Shown here piece by piece: positions 8,619 through 17,117 of a stretch of DNA of 64,000 nt. The notes beneath the pieces are model-generated. The model had not been told where the DNA came from. It was given only the letters and a program-made list of their open reading frames with translations, and did not search any database. Position 1 is the first letter of the stretch; each line of letters begins with the position of its first letter. Origin of the DNA: Mojavia pulchra JT2-VF2 (GTDB lineage: Bacteria; Cyanobacteriota; Cyanobacteriia; Cyanobacteriales; Nostocaceae); NCBI GenBank assembly GCA_019359325.1, contig JAHHHN010000031.1, forward strand, positions 1-64,000. The letters are read 5' to 3'. Made by a program: the position numbers and the translations under genes.

Positions 8619-9027
8619 ATGAGTGCTGAAACTGTTACTCTTCAGATACCCGAAATTCTCTATCAACGCCTAGTAAATACTGCCCATGCTACCCAGCGTC
8701 CTTTGGAAGAAGTAATGAATGCTACACGCTTTACAAGTAGGTAATCCTCCTGCTTGGGATGATGTACCAGAGGAATTTCAAGCTGACCTTGCAGCATTGG
8801 ATAAGTTAGACAACAATACTTTATGGCAGATTTTTCATAGTCATAAAACAGCCGCGGATATGAAACGATATAACATCCTGCTTGAGGACAACTCTAACGG
8901 TAAGCTTGCTGAAGCAGAATGTTTAGAGTTGATGTCAGTGCGACATGATGCTGACCTGTTCATGCTATGTAAAGCCCAAGCAGCAGTGTTACTCTGCTGG
9001 CGGGGATATAATGTAGCAGCCACTTGA
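8619..9027 (+). pseudogene. Small cyanobacterial hypothetical gene broken by a 4-base duplication
   Basis: An ATG at 8619 opens a frame reading MSAETVTLQIPEILYQRLVN..RPLEEVM that stops at the TAG-like end just before 8750. The continuation LHALQVGNPPAWDDVPEEFQ is in another frame, from 8719. The switch falls in gtAATGAATGct, where the unit AATG is doubled. Removing one copy restores a single frame of about 134 residues, which matches a family I know from Nostoc genomes (an N-terminal part resembling ribbon-helix-helix or antitoxin-like proteins, then a conserved DLAALDKLDNNTLWQI part). The gene is therefore probably inactive, unless the second frame is translated alone from the ATG at 8719. 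A sequencing error at the repeat is the other explanation. Confidence 0.75.
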
Positions 9028-9034
9028 GTTCTAT

Positions 9035-10513
9035 TTAAATCTGCAACAAGTTAGCGATCGCCTGCGGCAGTGGTAGTACTATCACAACTAACAAAGCCAT
9101 TGACAATAAACCTAAAATGTCACGTTTGTTATCCAGTTCTGTGACATCGTTCAAAGCAGGTTCATCAATCAATGGGATGAATAATAAGATGATCGCCCAA
9201 AATAAAAATTCTCGCTGAATCAAAGCAAGTAGTAGCAGCAACAAGCGAGCAATTTGACCAATTGCTATTGCGGTTCGCTGTCCAAACATTGCGTGGATAA
9301 TATGACCCCCATCTAGTTGTCCTACTGGCATCAAATTTAATGCTGTCACGATTAGCCCTAAAAAGCCAGCTACTGCAACTGGATGTAAGTCAATAGCCGA
9401 TTTTGACGTTAACAGGCTCCCTAGTGCTAATTTTGAGAGTAGCGCTAACAAGATGGAATATTTGGGATTGAGAGCATCAGGGTTCAACAGTCCTGTTTGT
9501 TCAGTTAGGGGAACCACATCAGAATGAGCCAAACCCCATATTAATAAAGGTAAGGTGGCAATAAAACCCGCAATTGGCCCAGCAATACTAACGTCAAATA
9601 GAGCCTTACGGTTAGGAATAGGACTACGCATTTGAATAAATGCGCCAAAGGTTCCTAAGAAAAAAGGCATGGGGATAAAGTAGGGCAGCGTTGAGCGAAT
9701 TTTGTAGAACCTGGCTGTTAAATAGTGACCAAGTTCGTGGATACCCAAAATAGTCATTAGCCCTAAAGCATAGGGTAATCCTTGAAGGAAAACACTTGGA
9801 TCAGATTGTATTGCCTTGGAGTCAACACCAGCAATTTTTGCCCCCACCAAGGTAGTAGTTACCAAAGTCGCTAATACCAGCAAGAGTGCTAATCCTGGTC
9901 GCGTTAAATTTTCTGGTTTGCTGGCGTTTACTTGTTTAGCAATTTGAGTATTAGGAACAAGCACAAAGAAAGGTTTGTTATTAACCCCTTCTTGAAAAAT
10001 CAGCAGAAAGCGATCGCCAAATTGTGCTTCAATATTAGACTTGATCTGCTGATAAGCTTTGCTTGAGGTAGTTCGTAACTGACCCTTACAGATAACCGCT
10101 TGCGGTCGGTACTCAATGTTTTGGATGTAGTATACAGACCAGGGAAAACAATTTCGCAGCTGGGTTTCTTCCGTTGGTTCAATGGGACGCACTGTTACTG
10201 GTTCTGCGGTAGGATGGATAACCGATTGGGATTCCGGCGTTTGGGGTTCAGTCTGTGTATCTGTTGATACTGGACGCCCCCATTGAAACAACAGCCAGTA
10301 TAACAGAAGGCAGATGATTGATGACCAAAGGATCAATGACGGTGGCGGAGGTTGTTTCTCCCCATAAAGTAGCGTCCATCCGGTCAACAAAAAGGCAGGT
10401 GTCATTAAAACCAGCCACAAAAGCCAGACTGGAGTTCGGGTGCTGTGAGCGACGATACGCTGCACCATTAGATAAGTAGCTAGTCCCAATAGGAGGAGAA
10501 ACCAAAATGTCAT
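9035..10513 (-). CDS. Membrane site-2-type zinc metalloprotease (M50 family)
   Basis: This is an intramembrane protease with several membrane segments. The zinc motif HELGH is at about 259-263 and the second motif NLMPVGQLDGGH at about 393-404; together these give the zinc ligands of the S2P fold. Two N-terminal membrane segments are followed by a Pro/Thr-rich linker and a soluble domain (about 120-200). The catalytic membrane core comes after that. The layout resembles plant and cyanobacterial EGY-type proteases, which act in thylakoid or plasma membranes on unknown substrates. A GTG 51 bases further upstream is in frame, but the ATG at 10511-10513 (MTFWFLLLLG) is the better start because it opens directly into the first membrane segment. 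Confidence 0.88.
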   Translation of the reverse strand: MTFWFLLLLGLATYLMVQRIVAHSTRTPVWLLWLVLMTPAFLLTGWTLLYGEKQPPPPSLILWSSIICLLLYWLLFQWGRPVSTDTQTEPQTPESQSVIHPTAEPVTVRPIEPTEETQLRNCFPWSVYYIQNIEYRPQAVICKGQLRTTSSKAYQQIKSNIEAQFGDRFLLIFQEGVNNKPFFVLVPNTQIAKQVNASKPENLTRPGLALLLVLATLVTTTLVGAKIAGVDSKAIQSDPSVFLQGLPYALGLMTILGIHELGHYLTARFYKIRSTLPYFIPMPFFLGTFGAFIQMRSPIPNRKALFDVSIAGPIAGFIATLPLLIWGLAHSDVVPLTEQTGLLNPDALNPKYSILLALLSKLALGSLLTSKSAIDLHPVAVAGFLGLIVTALNLMPVGQLDGGHIIHAMFGQRTAIAIGQIARLLLLLLALIQREFLFWAIILLFIPLIDEPALNDVTELDNKRDILGLLSMALLVVIVLPLPQAIANLLQI

Positions 10514-10707
10514 GTGATCTTCAGTAATTTTGACAAAATATCCTACCTGTAGTGTCAGCACCACAGCTTTCGCTACAAGCCAGACTATAAAATCTCAATT
10601 TTTTTTCAAAACGGTTAACAGCGTTTGTAAATTCTAAAGCTTCAAAGCTTCAGCAGTTGAACTCTGTAACCAGATTGTCTACAACTCCTCAATTTCGGTT
10701 TTTTCTC

Positions 10708-11394
10708 ATGTGCCCCTTACCGCAACAGCCAAGTCATACAGCTAAGCCACCACGGGCTGTGCTAAACAGCATTTTTGCCTTTCCACCCAATCGGGACACA
10801 TTAGGGGGAACCTCTTACTTTATTGTAAGAAATGAAGGCAATATCCTGATAGACTGCCCTGCCCTAGAGCAGATAAATCTGGATTTTTTGCGATCACATG
10901 GGGGTGTACGCTGGTTATTTATCACTCATCGTGGTGCTATTGGCAAGACAGCAGAAATTCAGCCAACCTTTGGCTGCGAGGTTTTAATTCAAGAACAAGA
11001 AGCTTATTTATTACCTGGGTTAACTGTAACCAGCTTTGGTCAAGAATTTACTCTCGATGCAGCCGCAAAACTGATTTGGACACCAGGTCATTCCCCTGGT
11101 TCATCTTGTCTATACTATAGTGACCTTGGGGGAGTATTGTTTTCTGGACGCCACTTAGTTCCTAACCAACACAGTGAACCAGTTCCATTACGAACAGCCA
11201 AAACCTTTCACTGGCCCCGACAAATTAAAAGTCTTCAGTACATTTTAGAACACTTTACACCAGAAACTCTTCAGTACATTTGTCCCGGTGCTAATACGGG
11301 TTTCTTAAGAGGCAAACGTGTGATTGATCAAGCTTATTCACGTCTCGCTTCTTTGGATTTACAGGCTTTACTTAAAATGCAAGCGCTTTTATGA
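10708..11394 (+). CDS. Metallo-beta-lactamase-fold protein with non-canonical metal site
   Basis: About 228 residues follow the MBL fold, with strands typical of glyoxalase II-like proteins (GGTSYFIVRNEGNILIDCP, then TPGHSPGSSCLYY and LFSGRHLV). The first metal motif HxHxDH is replaced by THRGAIGK, and the Asp normally found in TGDxL is Arg in SGRHL. Only the His of the TPGHSPGS segment is obviously kept, so ordinary two-metal hydrolysis is unlikely. Related degenerate MBL proteins exist in cyanobacteria and plants without a defined role. A TTG at 10657 could lengthen the protein by 17 residues; the ATG at 10708 is preferred. It diverges from the M50 protease. Confidence 0.8.
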   Translation: MCPLPQQPSHTAKPPRAVLNSIFAFPPNRDTLGGTSYFIVRNEGNILIDCPALEQINLDFLRSHGGVRWLFITHRGAIGKTAEIQPTFGCEVLIQEQEAYLLPGLTVTSFGQEFTLDAAAKLIWTPGHSPGSSCLYYSDLGGVLFSGRHLVPNQHSEPVPLRTAKTFHWPRQIKSLQYILEHFTPETLQYICPGANTGFLRGKRVIDQAYSRLASLDLQALLKMQALL

Positions 11395-11548
11395 AGGGGA
11401 CTGGAAAGGGACAAGGGGCGGGGAGCACGGGAGCAGGGGAGACAAGGGGACAAGGGGAAAGAACCATGATTAACTCTTGCTCCTTGTTCCCCCATTCCCC
11501 ATGCTCCTTGTCTTCTTTATCCAATGCCCAATGCCCAATACCCCATCC
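11395..11548. repeat. Low-complexity G/C-skewed tract with CCCAATGCCC-type repeats
   Basis: The stretch between two convergent genes has a G-rich half (repeated GGGACAAGGGG and GGAGCAGGGG) followed by a C-rich half with repeated CCCAATGCCCAAT units. Its two halves are partly complementary, so the RNA could fold. Similar tracts occur in this window near 16560, 21540, 29815, 36550 and 60095, always between genes except for one copy inside PEP synthase. Confidence 0.75.
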
Positions 11549-12799
11549 CTAATTACCAGCTCCCGCCACTACTGAGTTTTTCGTTAACAGTGCCATCGCT
11601 GCTTGGTATTGTTGATCTGCTTCTGTGGCAATCTGTTCACGGGTAATTGCTTCTTGGGTAATTATTTTGTCTGGTTTAATACCTAATTTATTGATATCTC
11701 GATGCTGCGGAGTTTCATACTTAGCAATTGTTACTGCCAAGCCAGAACCATCTGATAATTCAAATAAAGACTGAATTAAACCTTTACCAAAGGTAGTTTC
11801 GCCTACCAGTTGGGCACGACCGTTATCTTGCAGTGCGCCAGCAAGAATCTCACTAGCACTGGCAGTTCCTTGATTTACCAAAATTACTAAAGGATCATTC
11901 GTCAGTGCTGGGCCAAAAGCTTCAAAACTACCCTGAATGCCTTGCCGATTAACGGTGTAAACTATAGTACCAGAGTCTAGCCACAGGCGAGCGATTTCAA
12001 TTCCCGCCTGTAATAGCCCACCAGGATTATTTCGTAAATCCAGAATGTAGGCAGCAGCATCTTTTTTTTCTAGACTAGTAATAGCGTGTGCCAATTCCAT
12101 TGAGGCGTTGGCGTTAAATTGATTCAGGCGCAGGTAACCAATAGGTGTACCCTCTGGAGAAAAACGCAATTCTGATACTACAGGGTTAAGAGCGATGCGA
12201 TCGCGTACTACCCTCATTTCGGTTTCTTCCCCGCCATCCCGTTCTATTAACAGGGTGACGAGACTGCCAATTGGCCCACGCATTTTAGCAGCAGCTTCGT
12301 CCAAAGTCAGATTTTCCGTGGAGATACCTTCGATTTTAACAATGCGATCGCGGGGCCTAATTCCGGCTTTATCTGCTGGTGAACCCTCTATTGGAGCTAC
12401 GACTTGCAATTTGCCAGTCTGCGGGTCAAGAGCAATTTGCAAGCCTACTCCTGTTAGTTCTCCAGAAGTATTTACCTGCAAACTCCGGTACTGCTCTGGA
12501 TCTAAAAAGCGGGTAAAAGGGTCGTCAAGGCTCTTGAGCATCTTCTGAATTGCTTCATAAGCTGCTTGGTGATTATTCAGCGGCTTTTCCAGAGCCTTTT
12601 GTCGCGCTACCGCCCAGTTTTGATGATTAAACGTCTCATCCAGATAAGTGCGATTAACAATTCGCCACACTTCTGATACTAATTTTTGTTCCTCCGTCAA
12701 AGCCGTGGCAGGTTGGATAATTGCACCCAACCCCAAGCAAAATGCCAACACTAGCGTAAATACCAGCCGAAAAACTCGTTTTTGCATGAAGAAGCCCAT
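11549..12799 (-). CDS. ctpA: Carboxyl-terminal processing protease (CtpA-type, S41)
   Basis: S41 proteases of this type act in the thylakoid lumen or periplasm; CtpA removes the C-terminal extension of the photosystem II protein D1. The protein has a signal peptide (hydrophobic core then PATALT, about residues 8-34), a PDZ domain around 110-195 (GELTGVGLQI, GSPADKAGI), and the catalytic Ser314 (GTASASE) and Lys339 (TTFGKG). The ATG at 12797-12799 is chosen because GAGGTGA lies 8 bases upstream; a GTG and another ATG in the same frame are alternatives. It is divergent from petB, a neighbourhood common in cyanobacteria. CtpB or CtpC paralogues are the alternative assignment. Confidence 0.85.
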   Translation of the reverse strand: MGFFMQKRVFRLVFTLVLAFCLGLGAIIQPATALTEEQKLVSEVWRIVNRTYLDETFNHQNWAVARQKALEKPLNNHQAAYEAIQKMLKSLDDPFTRFLDPEQYRSLQVNTSGELTGVGLQIALDPQTGKLQVVAPIEGSPADKAGIRPRDRIVKIEGISTENLTLDEAAAKMRGPIGSLVTLLIERDGGEETEMRVVRDRIALNPVVSELRFSPEGTPIGYLRLNQFNANASMELAHAITSLEKKDAAAYILDLRNNPGGLLQAGIEIARLWLDSGTIVYTVNRQGIQGSFEAFGPALTNDPLVILVNQGTASASEILAGALQDNGRAQLVGETTFGKGLIQSLFELSDGSGLAVTIAKYETPQHRDINKLGIKPDKIITQEAITREQIATEADQQYQAAMALLTKNSVVAGAGN

Positions 12800-13165
12800 T
12801 ATGAATTTCACCTCAGCCCAAATTGCCTAGAACTGCCCAGTTGCTTCGTGTTTGATGAAATCTATCTCTCGACTATGTTACTTTTTTTATAGAAGTGATG
12901 CATTGTTCTAATCAAGTTGTTAAGTCAGCAGATTTCATTGCATCCCACTCAACAAACGATAAGATCTACTTTGTGTCCACCTTTTTAGTGTTGGTTTGCA
13001 AAGAGAACGCAATACATTAAATGTTTACAGAGTGTTGAGTTTCTTAAAATTCTTATCACTCTGAAGCCTCAAAAGCAAACGAACCAATTCCTCTTTGCTG
13101 AAATCCCAAACTTGCTAGTTGGGAGATTTATCAACCGCAACCGAATTTTAGGAACTTGAGATTGT
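12800..13165. promoter_or_regulatory. Divergent promoter region between ctpA and petB
   Basis: These 366 bases hold no gene and must contain the promoters of both ctpA (minus) and petBD (plus). The half next to petB probably is an untranslated leader, given the usual long petB leaders. I could not identify defined -10/-35 boxes or a regulator site. GGAA with GAG nearby precedes the petB start. Confidence 0.5.
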
Positions 13166-13813
13166 ATGGCCAACGTCTACGACTGGTTTGAGGAACGCTT
13201 GGAAATTCAGGCACTAGCTGATGATGTCACTAGCAAATACGTTCCTCCCCACGTCAACATCTTCTACTGCTTGGGCGGAATTACCCTGGTTTGTTTTCTT
13301 ATCCAGTTTGCCACTGGATTTGCCATGACGTTCTACTACAGACCAACAGTCGCCGAAGCTTACTCTTCTGTACAGTACATCATGACTGAAGTAAACTTCG
13401 GTTGGTTGATTCGGTCTATCCACCGCTGGTCTGCCAGTATGATGGTGCTGATGATGATTTTGCACGTCTTTCGGGTTTACCTCACAGGTGGTTTCAAAAA
13501 ACCTCGTGAGCTAACCTGGGTAAGTGGTGTCATCCTGGCTGTAATCACCGTTTCCTTTGGCGTTACTGGCTATTCACTACCTTGGGATCAAGTAGGCTAC
13601 TGGGCTGTGAAAATCGTCAGCGGCGTACCAGAAGCAATTCCCGTAGTTGGTGTTCTCATCTCTGACCTACTGCGTGGTGGTTCCAGCGTCGGTCAAGCTA
13701 CTCTAACTCGCTATTACAGCGCCCACACATTTGTTCTGCCCTGGTTGATTGCGGTCTTCATGCTGTTCCACTTCTTGATGATCCGCAAGCAAGGCATTTC
13801 TGGCCCTTTGTAA
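13166..13813 (+). CDS. petB: Cytochrome b6 of the cytochrome b6f complex
   Basis: Cytochrome b6 carries electrons across the thylakoid membrane between plastoquinone sites of the b6f complex. The 215-residue length is exactly that of the family. The haem ligands are all present: His86 and His187 for one b haem, His100 and His202 for the other. Cys35, which binds the extra c-type haem, is also present. Four membrane segments are visible, and PW-containing loops of the quinol site follow the conserved order. It is followed 234 bases later by petD; the two are probably one transcript with a hairpin between them. Confidence 0.98.
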   Translation: MANVYDWFEERLEIQALADDVTSKYVPPHVNIFYCLGGITLVCFLIQFATGFAMTFYYRPTVAEAYSSVQYIMTEVNFGWLIRSIHRWSASMMVLMMILHVFRVYLTGGFKKPRELTWVSGVILAVITVSFGVTGYSLPWDQVGYWAVKIVSGVPEAIPVVGVLISDLLRGGSSVGQATLTRYYSAHTFVLPWLIAVFMLFHFLMIRKQGISGPL

Positions 13814-13950
13814 TCTCAGCCCAAGCGTAAAAAGGCAACAGCAGTCAGTTTTCAGATTGAGTTGTTTGTTTTAAACTTATGAACAATAAGAAGATGAAAC
13901 ATCAGCAACAAAACAACGAAGGCTTATATCTTTAAGCTGAAAGCTGTAGA

Positions 13951-13982
13951 AGCCCAGCCTGCGGAAAGCCGCAGGCTTGGGT
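13951..13982 (+). promoter_or_regulatory. GC-rich hairpin between petB and petD
   Basis: AGCCCAGCCTGCGG (13951-13964) faces CCGCAGGCTTGGGT (13969-13982) across a 4-base loop, with one bulged or mismatched position. It has no T-run after it and lies between two genes that need to be expressed together. It is more likely an mRNA-processing or stability element than a full terminator. Confidence 0.6.
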
Positions 13983-14047
13983 TGCCTGATAGCTCATGGC
14001 TTTCACAAATGCTTTAATTCAACTTAAGCAGGAGAGCATATTTAAAA

Positions 14048-14530
14048 ATGGCAACACAAAAAAAACCTGATCTCAGCGATCCTACGTTAAGAGCCAAACT
14101 CGCCAAAGGCATGGGCCACAACTACTATGGCGAACCCGCTTGGCCTAATGACCTACTGTATGTATTTCCCATCGTTATTATGGGATCGTTCGCTTGTATT
14201 GTGGCTCTAGCTGTGCTAGACCCAGCAATGAACGGTGAACCCGCAAATCCTTTTGCCACTCCATTGGAAATTTTGCCAGAGTGGTACTTGTACCCTGTAT
14301 TTCAGATTTTGCGATCGCTTCCTAACAAACTCTTAGGGGTGTTAGCAATGGCTTCAGTACCTCTGGGACTAATCCTCGTTCCTTTTATCGAGAACGTCAA
14401 TAAGTTCCAAAACCCTTTCCGCCGTCCAGTAGCAACCACAGTTTTCCTCTTTGGAACTCTCGTAACCCTATGGCTGGGTATTGGTGCTGCCTTGCCGTTA
14501 GATAAATCTTTGACCTTGGGACTGTTCTAA
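14048..14530 (+). CDS. petD: Subunit IV of the cytochrome b6f complex
   Basis: Subunit IV corresponds to the C-terminal half of mitochondrial cytochrome b and builds part of the quinol-oxidising site. The protein has 160 residues, as expected. The PEWY motif, which contacts the Rieske protein and quinol, is at 77-80 ([11 protein letters not shown]). Three membrane segments are visible, and the N-terminal sequence matches the family ([20 protein letters not shown]). The Shine-Dalgarno sequence GGAG lies 14 bases upstream. It is in the standard petB-petD order. Confidence 0.98.
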   Translation: MATQKKPDLSDPTLRAKLAKGMGHNYYGEPAWPNDLLYVFPIVIMGSFACIVALAVLDPAMNGEPANPFATPLEILPEWYLYPVFQILRSLPNKLLGVLAMASVPLGLILVPFIENVNKFQNPFRRPVATTVFLFGTLVTLWLGIGAALPLDKSLTLGLF

Positions 14531-14556
14531 ATTAGTCAAGTTGCTACAAAGCACTT

Positions 14557-14691
14557 TGACGCCTGTTAATTTCAAGAGCATGTACCGAAGTTATGATGTT
14601 TGACGACAAGCCCTCGCCTTTCCAGCGACTACAGCTGCCGTCACTCATACTTCTGAAAGATATGCTTTTCAGAAAAATCAACAGGCGTCAA
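14557..14691 (+). other. Folded element after petD with long-range inverted repeat
   Basis: TTGACGCCTGTT at 14557-14568 is complementary to AACAGGCGTCAA at 14680-14691, enclosing about 110 bases. Inside, TTCTGAAA and TTTTCAGAA form a second hairpin at 14650-14672. ATTTT follows the closing arm. The element could terminate petBD transcripts, protect their 3' end, or be a small RNA. Confidence 0.6.
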
Positions 14692-14828
14692 TTTTACTGA
14701 ACCAGGTTGCATCTTGGATCTTTAGTTTTAGATTTAAAAGTTATTCCCAAATCTAAAATCATTAAAAGATCACAAACACCCGAATTTTCCACTTACTTAT
14801 CACTTACTTAATATTCAAGTCAAGGTCA

Positions 14829-15272
14829 ATGCTTAGCATAGTGCAGCAAGACCATCTGACGGTGAAGAGCGAACTAAAGCTCCTAAACCAGGTGCAACAA
14901 TGGTTTGAGCAATTCTGTCTGCAACATTTGTCTCAACTTGGCTGGTCAGAGACCCAACTTTATCGTCTCAAGTTAGCATTAGCCGAAGGCTTTACTAACG
15001 CAGTGCGCCACGCTCACTCTGCTTTACCACCGGAAACAAGCATAGAGATTGAGGTGTGCTTATGGATTGACAGGCTGGAGATGAGAATTTGGGATTATGG
15101 GAAGCCTTTTAATCCTGATGCGATCGCAGAGCCAGAGCCAGGTACTCTCCAAATAGGAGGATATGGATGGTTTCTCCTCAGACGCTTGGCTGACCATGTT
15201 GTCTACGAACGTGGTTCCGATGGTAGGAATTGTTTACTGATAGTTAAATATGCTCTAGAAGGGCAGCATTAG
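14829..15272 (+). CDS. Anti-sigma-factor-type serine kinase (RsbW-like HATPase)
   Basis: The 147-residue protein is a single GHKL ATPase domain of the anti-sigma regulatory factor type. The N box is EGFTNAVRHAH (about 57-67), the G1 box WDYGKPFNP (about 97-105) and the G2-like segment GGYGWFLLRRLAD (about 117-129). Members bind and may phosphorylate an anti-sigma antagonist or hold a sigma factor. No partner gene is adjacent: the next gene is a glycosyltransferase and the previous ones encode cytochrome b6f. Its target is therefore unknown. It starts 298 bases after petD, beyond the folded element, so it probably has its own promoter. Confidence 0.88.
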   Translation: MLSIVQQDHLTVKSELKLLNQVQQWFEQFCLQHLSQLGWSETQLYRLKLALAEGFTNAVRHAHSALPPETSIEIEVCLWIDRLEMRIWDYGKPFNPDAIAEPEPGTLQIGGYGWFLLRRLADHVVYERGSDGRNCLLIVKYALEGQH

Positions 15273-15362
15273 AGGCACAGTATTTCCATATACGAGGAAT
15301 TCAGTAAAGTGCTGAAAAACAAGTTTACAGGCATTTTCAAATGCGTGGAATCTAAGCCATTG

Positions 15363-15388
15363 TAGGGGAACAATATATTGTGCCCCTA
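15363..15388. repeat. Small palindrome of a dispersed repeat
   Basis: TAGGGGAACAAT and ATTGTGCCCCTA form an almost perfect inverted repeat (11 of 12 pairs). The same core (TAGGGGCGCAA..TTGTGCCC) is found inside the MITE-like elements at 38127-38230 and 51142-51240, but without their terminal repeats here. It covers the GTG at 15380, which argues against that codon as the start of the next gene. Confidence 0.7.
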
Positions 15389-15406
15389 TGCGTGTGGTCT
15401 ACTCAA

Positions 15407-16543
15407 GTGAAAAATGCGCTAAGTAATAAAGCTAACAAAAAAGCCAGCCATGTCTTCGTATTTTTGGAAATTTTTATACACGAGGGTGGCATTCAATCCT
15501 ATGTAAAAGATATTTTTCGCGCTTATCAAGGATTAAGTTCAAACTATCAGGCAGAAGTATTTGTACTGCGAGATAGTTCAAATGATTCAAATCCACTAAA
15601 ATCCGAAAATTTAAAATTTCATGGCTTTAAAAGCCAATCTCCCCAAATTGGGAGACTCAGAATGATAGCGGCGTTGCTTAAGTGTCTGCTTCAACAACGT
15701 CCCCAACACGTTTTTTGTGGACACATCAATCTAGCAATACTTGTACAAACTCTTTGCCAACCATTGGGTATTCCCTACACTGTCCTAACTTATGGTAAAG
15801 AAGTTTGGGAACCGCTCAAAAACAGAGAACGTAACGCACTCGCGTCCGCATCCGCAATTTGGACAATTAGCCGCTATAGCCGTGATCGCAGTTGCGCTGC
15901 CAATGCTATAGCCCCTAAAAAGGTAAAGCTACTTCCTTGTGCAATTGATGGGAATCAATTTACTCCTGGCCCCAAGTCACCAGCGTTGATGACAAAATAC
16001 GGCTTAACTCATGCCAAAGTGTTAATGACTGTAGCGCGGCTGTGGCCAGGGGATATTTATAAAGGTGTGGATGTGACTATTCGGGCATTGCCAAAAATCA
16101 TTGAGGTTTTCTCGGAAGTAAAATATTTAATCATTGGTCGCGGTGATGACCAACCGAGATTAGCTCAGTTAGCACAGGATTTAGGTGTAAGCGAACACGT
16201 TGTTTTTGCTGGTTTCGTTCCTACAGAACAGTTAATCGCACACTACCGCCTTGCTGATGCCTACATTATGCCTTCCCAAGAAGGTTTTGGCATTGTCTAT
16301 CTAGAAGCGATGGCATGTGGAGTGCCAGTACTGTCTGGTGACGACGATGGTTCAGCTGACCCCTTGCAGGATGGTAAGCTGGGATGGCGAGTTCCCCACC
16401 GCGATCCGAATGCTGTGGCTAAAGCTTGTATAGAAATTCTTACAGGAAATGACCAACGTTGTGATGGGCATTGGCTACGAGAACAAGCGATCGCTAATTT
16501 TGGGATGTCAGCCTTGCAAAAACGTCTGCAAGAGCTACTTTGA
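15407..16543 (+). CDS. Glycosyltransferase family 4 (GT-B fold)
   Basis: About 378 residues of a GT-B glycosyltransferase that transfers a sugar from a nucleotide donor. The N-terminal acceptor domain has EIFIHEGGIQSYVKDIF. The C-terminal donor domain has VARLWPGDIYKGVDV and the family 4 signature with the two Glu of EGFGIVYLEAMACGVPVL (around 300 in the longer reading). Product and acceptor cannot be read; exopolysaccharide or glycolipid synthesis is usual for the family. The start is uncertain: the GTG at 15380 falls inside a palindromic repeat, so the GTG at 15407 (before KNALSNKANKK) is preferred, though neither has a clear ribosome site. Confidence 0.88.
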   Translation: MKNALSNKANKKASHVFVFLEIFIHEGGIQSYVKDIFRAYQGLSSNYQAEVFVLRDSSNDSNPLKSENLKFHGFKSQSPQIGRLRMIAALLKCLLQQRPQHVFCGHINLAILVQTLCQPLGIPYTVLTYGKEVWEPLKNRERNALASASAIWTISRYSRDRSCAANAIAPKKVKLLPCAIDGNQFTPGPKSPALMTKYGLTHAKVLMTVARLWPGDIYKGVDVTIRALPKIIEVFSEVKYLIIGRGDDQPRLAQLAQDLGVSEHVVFAGFVPTEQLIAHYRLADAYIMPSQEGFGIVYLEAMACGVPVLSGDDDGSADPLQDGKLGWRVPHRDPNAVAKACIEILTGNDQRCDGHWLREQAIANFGMSALQKRLQELL

Positions 16544-16661
16544 AGGGCATTGGGCATTAGGCATTTATTATTTCTCCGTGTCCCCCTTCCCTCCTCATCC
16601 CAATTATTGACTATTAACTAAACTCGCTATCCTAGAAGGAGAGCAACACGAAATTTCAAAA

Positions 16662-17033
16662 ATGAGCCTTAAATCTTTTCAATTGAATCTTGTAAATCTT
16701 CGCCCTTGGCTCACCTTGTTAGCAGTTACTTGGTTGCTAGCATCTTTAGGCTTGGGCTGGTTAGTTAATTCGTTGCTAATTATAGTTGGGTTGCTGTTAT
16801 TGGCACCCGTGCTTGCGTTCTTTGGGTTTCGCTGGTGGCTAAAACGTAACTTAGTAGCCGATCGGTGTCCTGTCTGCCGATATGAATTTACAGGTTTAAA
16901 TAATAGTCAGTTGCAGTGTCCTAGCTGTGGAGAACAGGTGTTAGTACAAAGTGGCCATTTTCGGCGCTTCACACCAGATGGCACAATTGACGTAACAGCA
17001 GTCGAAGTACCAGCGCAATCATTGGAAGATTAA
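16662..17033 (+). CDS. Two-helix membrane protein with zinc ribbon
   Basis: This 123-residue protein has two adjacent membrane segments (about 14-35 and 37-58). A cytoplasmic zinc ribbon with CPVC and CPSC pairs follows (about 68-90). After the second Cys pair comes LVQSGHFRRFTPDG. The gene product at 25457-25843 has a similar Cys pair followed by VVCQSGHYVRDPFT, so the two may belong to one cyanobacterial family. No function is known to me. AAGGAGAG lies about 20 bases upstream of the ATG, rather far. It stands alone between a glycosyltransferase gene and a convergent NTPase gene. Confidence 0.75.
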   Translation: MSLKSFQLNLVNLRPWLTLLAVTWLLASLGLGWLVNSLLIIVGLLLLAPVLAFFGFRWWLKRNLVADRCPVCRYEFTGLNNSQLQCPSCGEQVLVQSGHFRRFTPDGTIDVTAVEVPAQSLED

Positions 17034-17117
17034 AGGGAACAGGGAACGGGGTATGAGGGAAGCAGTATTTCTTCTATTCGTTGCTTGTGCTTCAAAGCGC
17101 TAGTTAGAAGCTCACGT

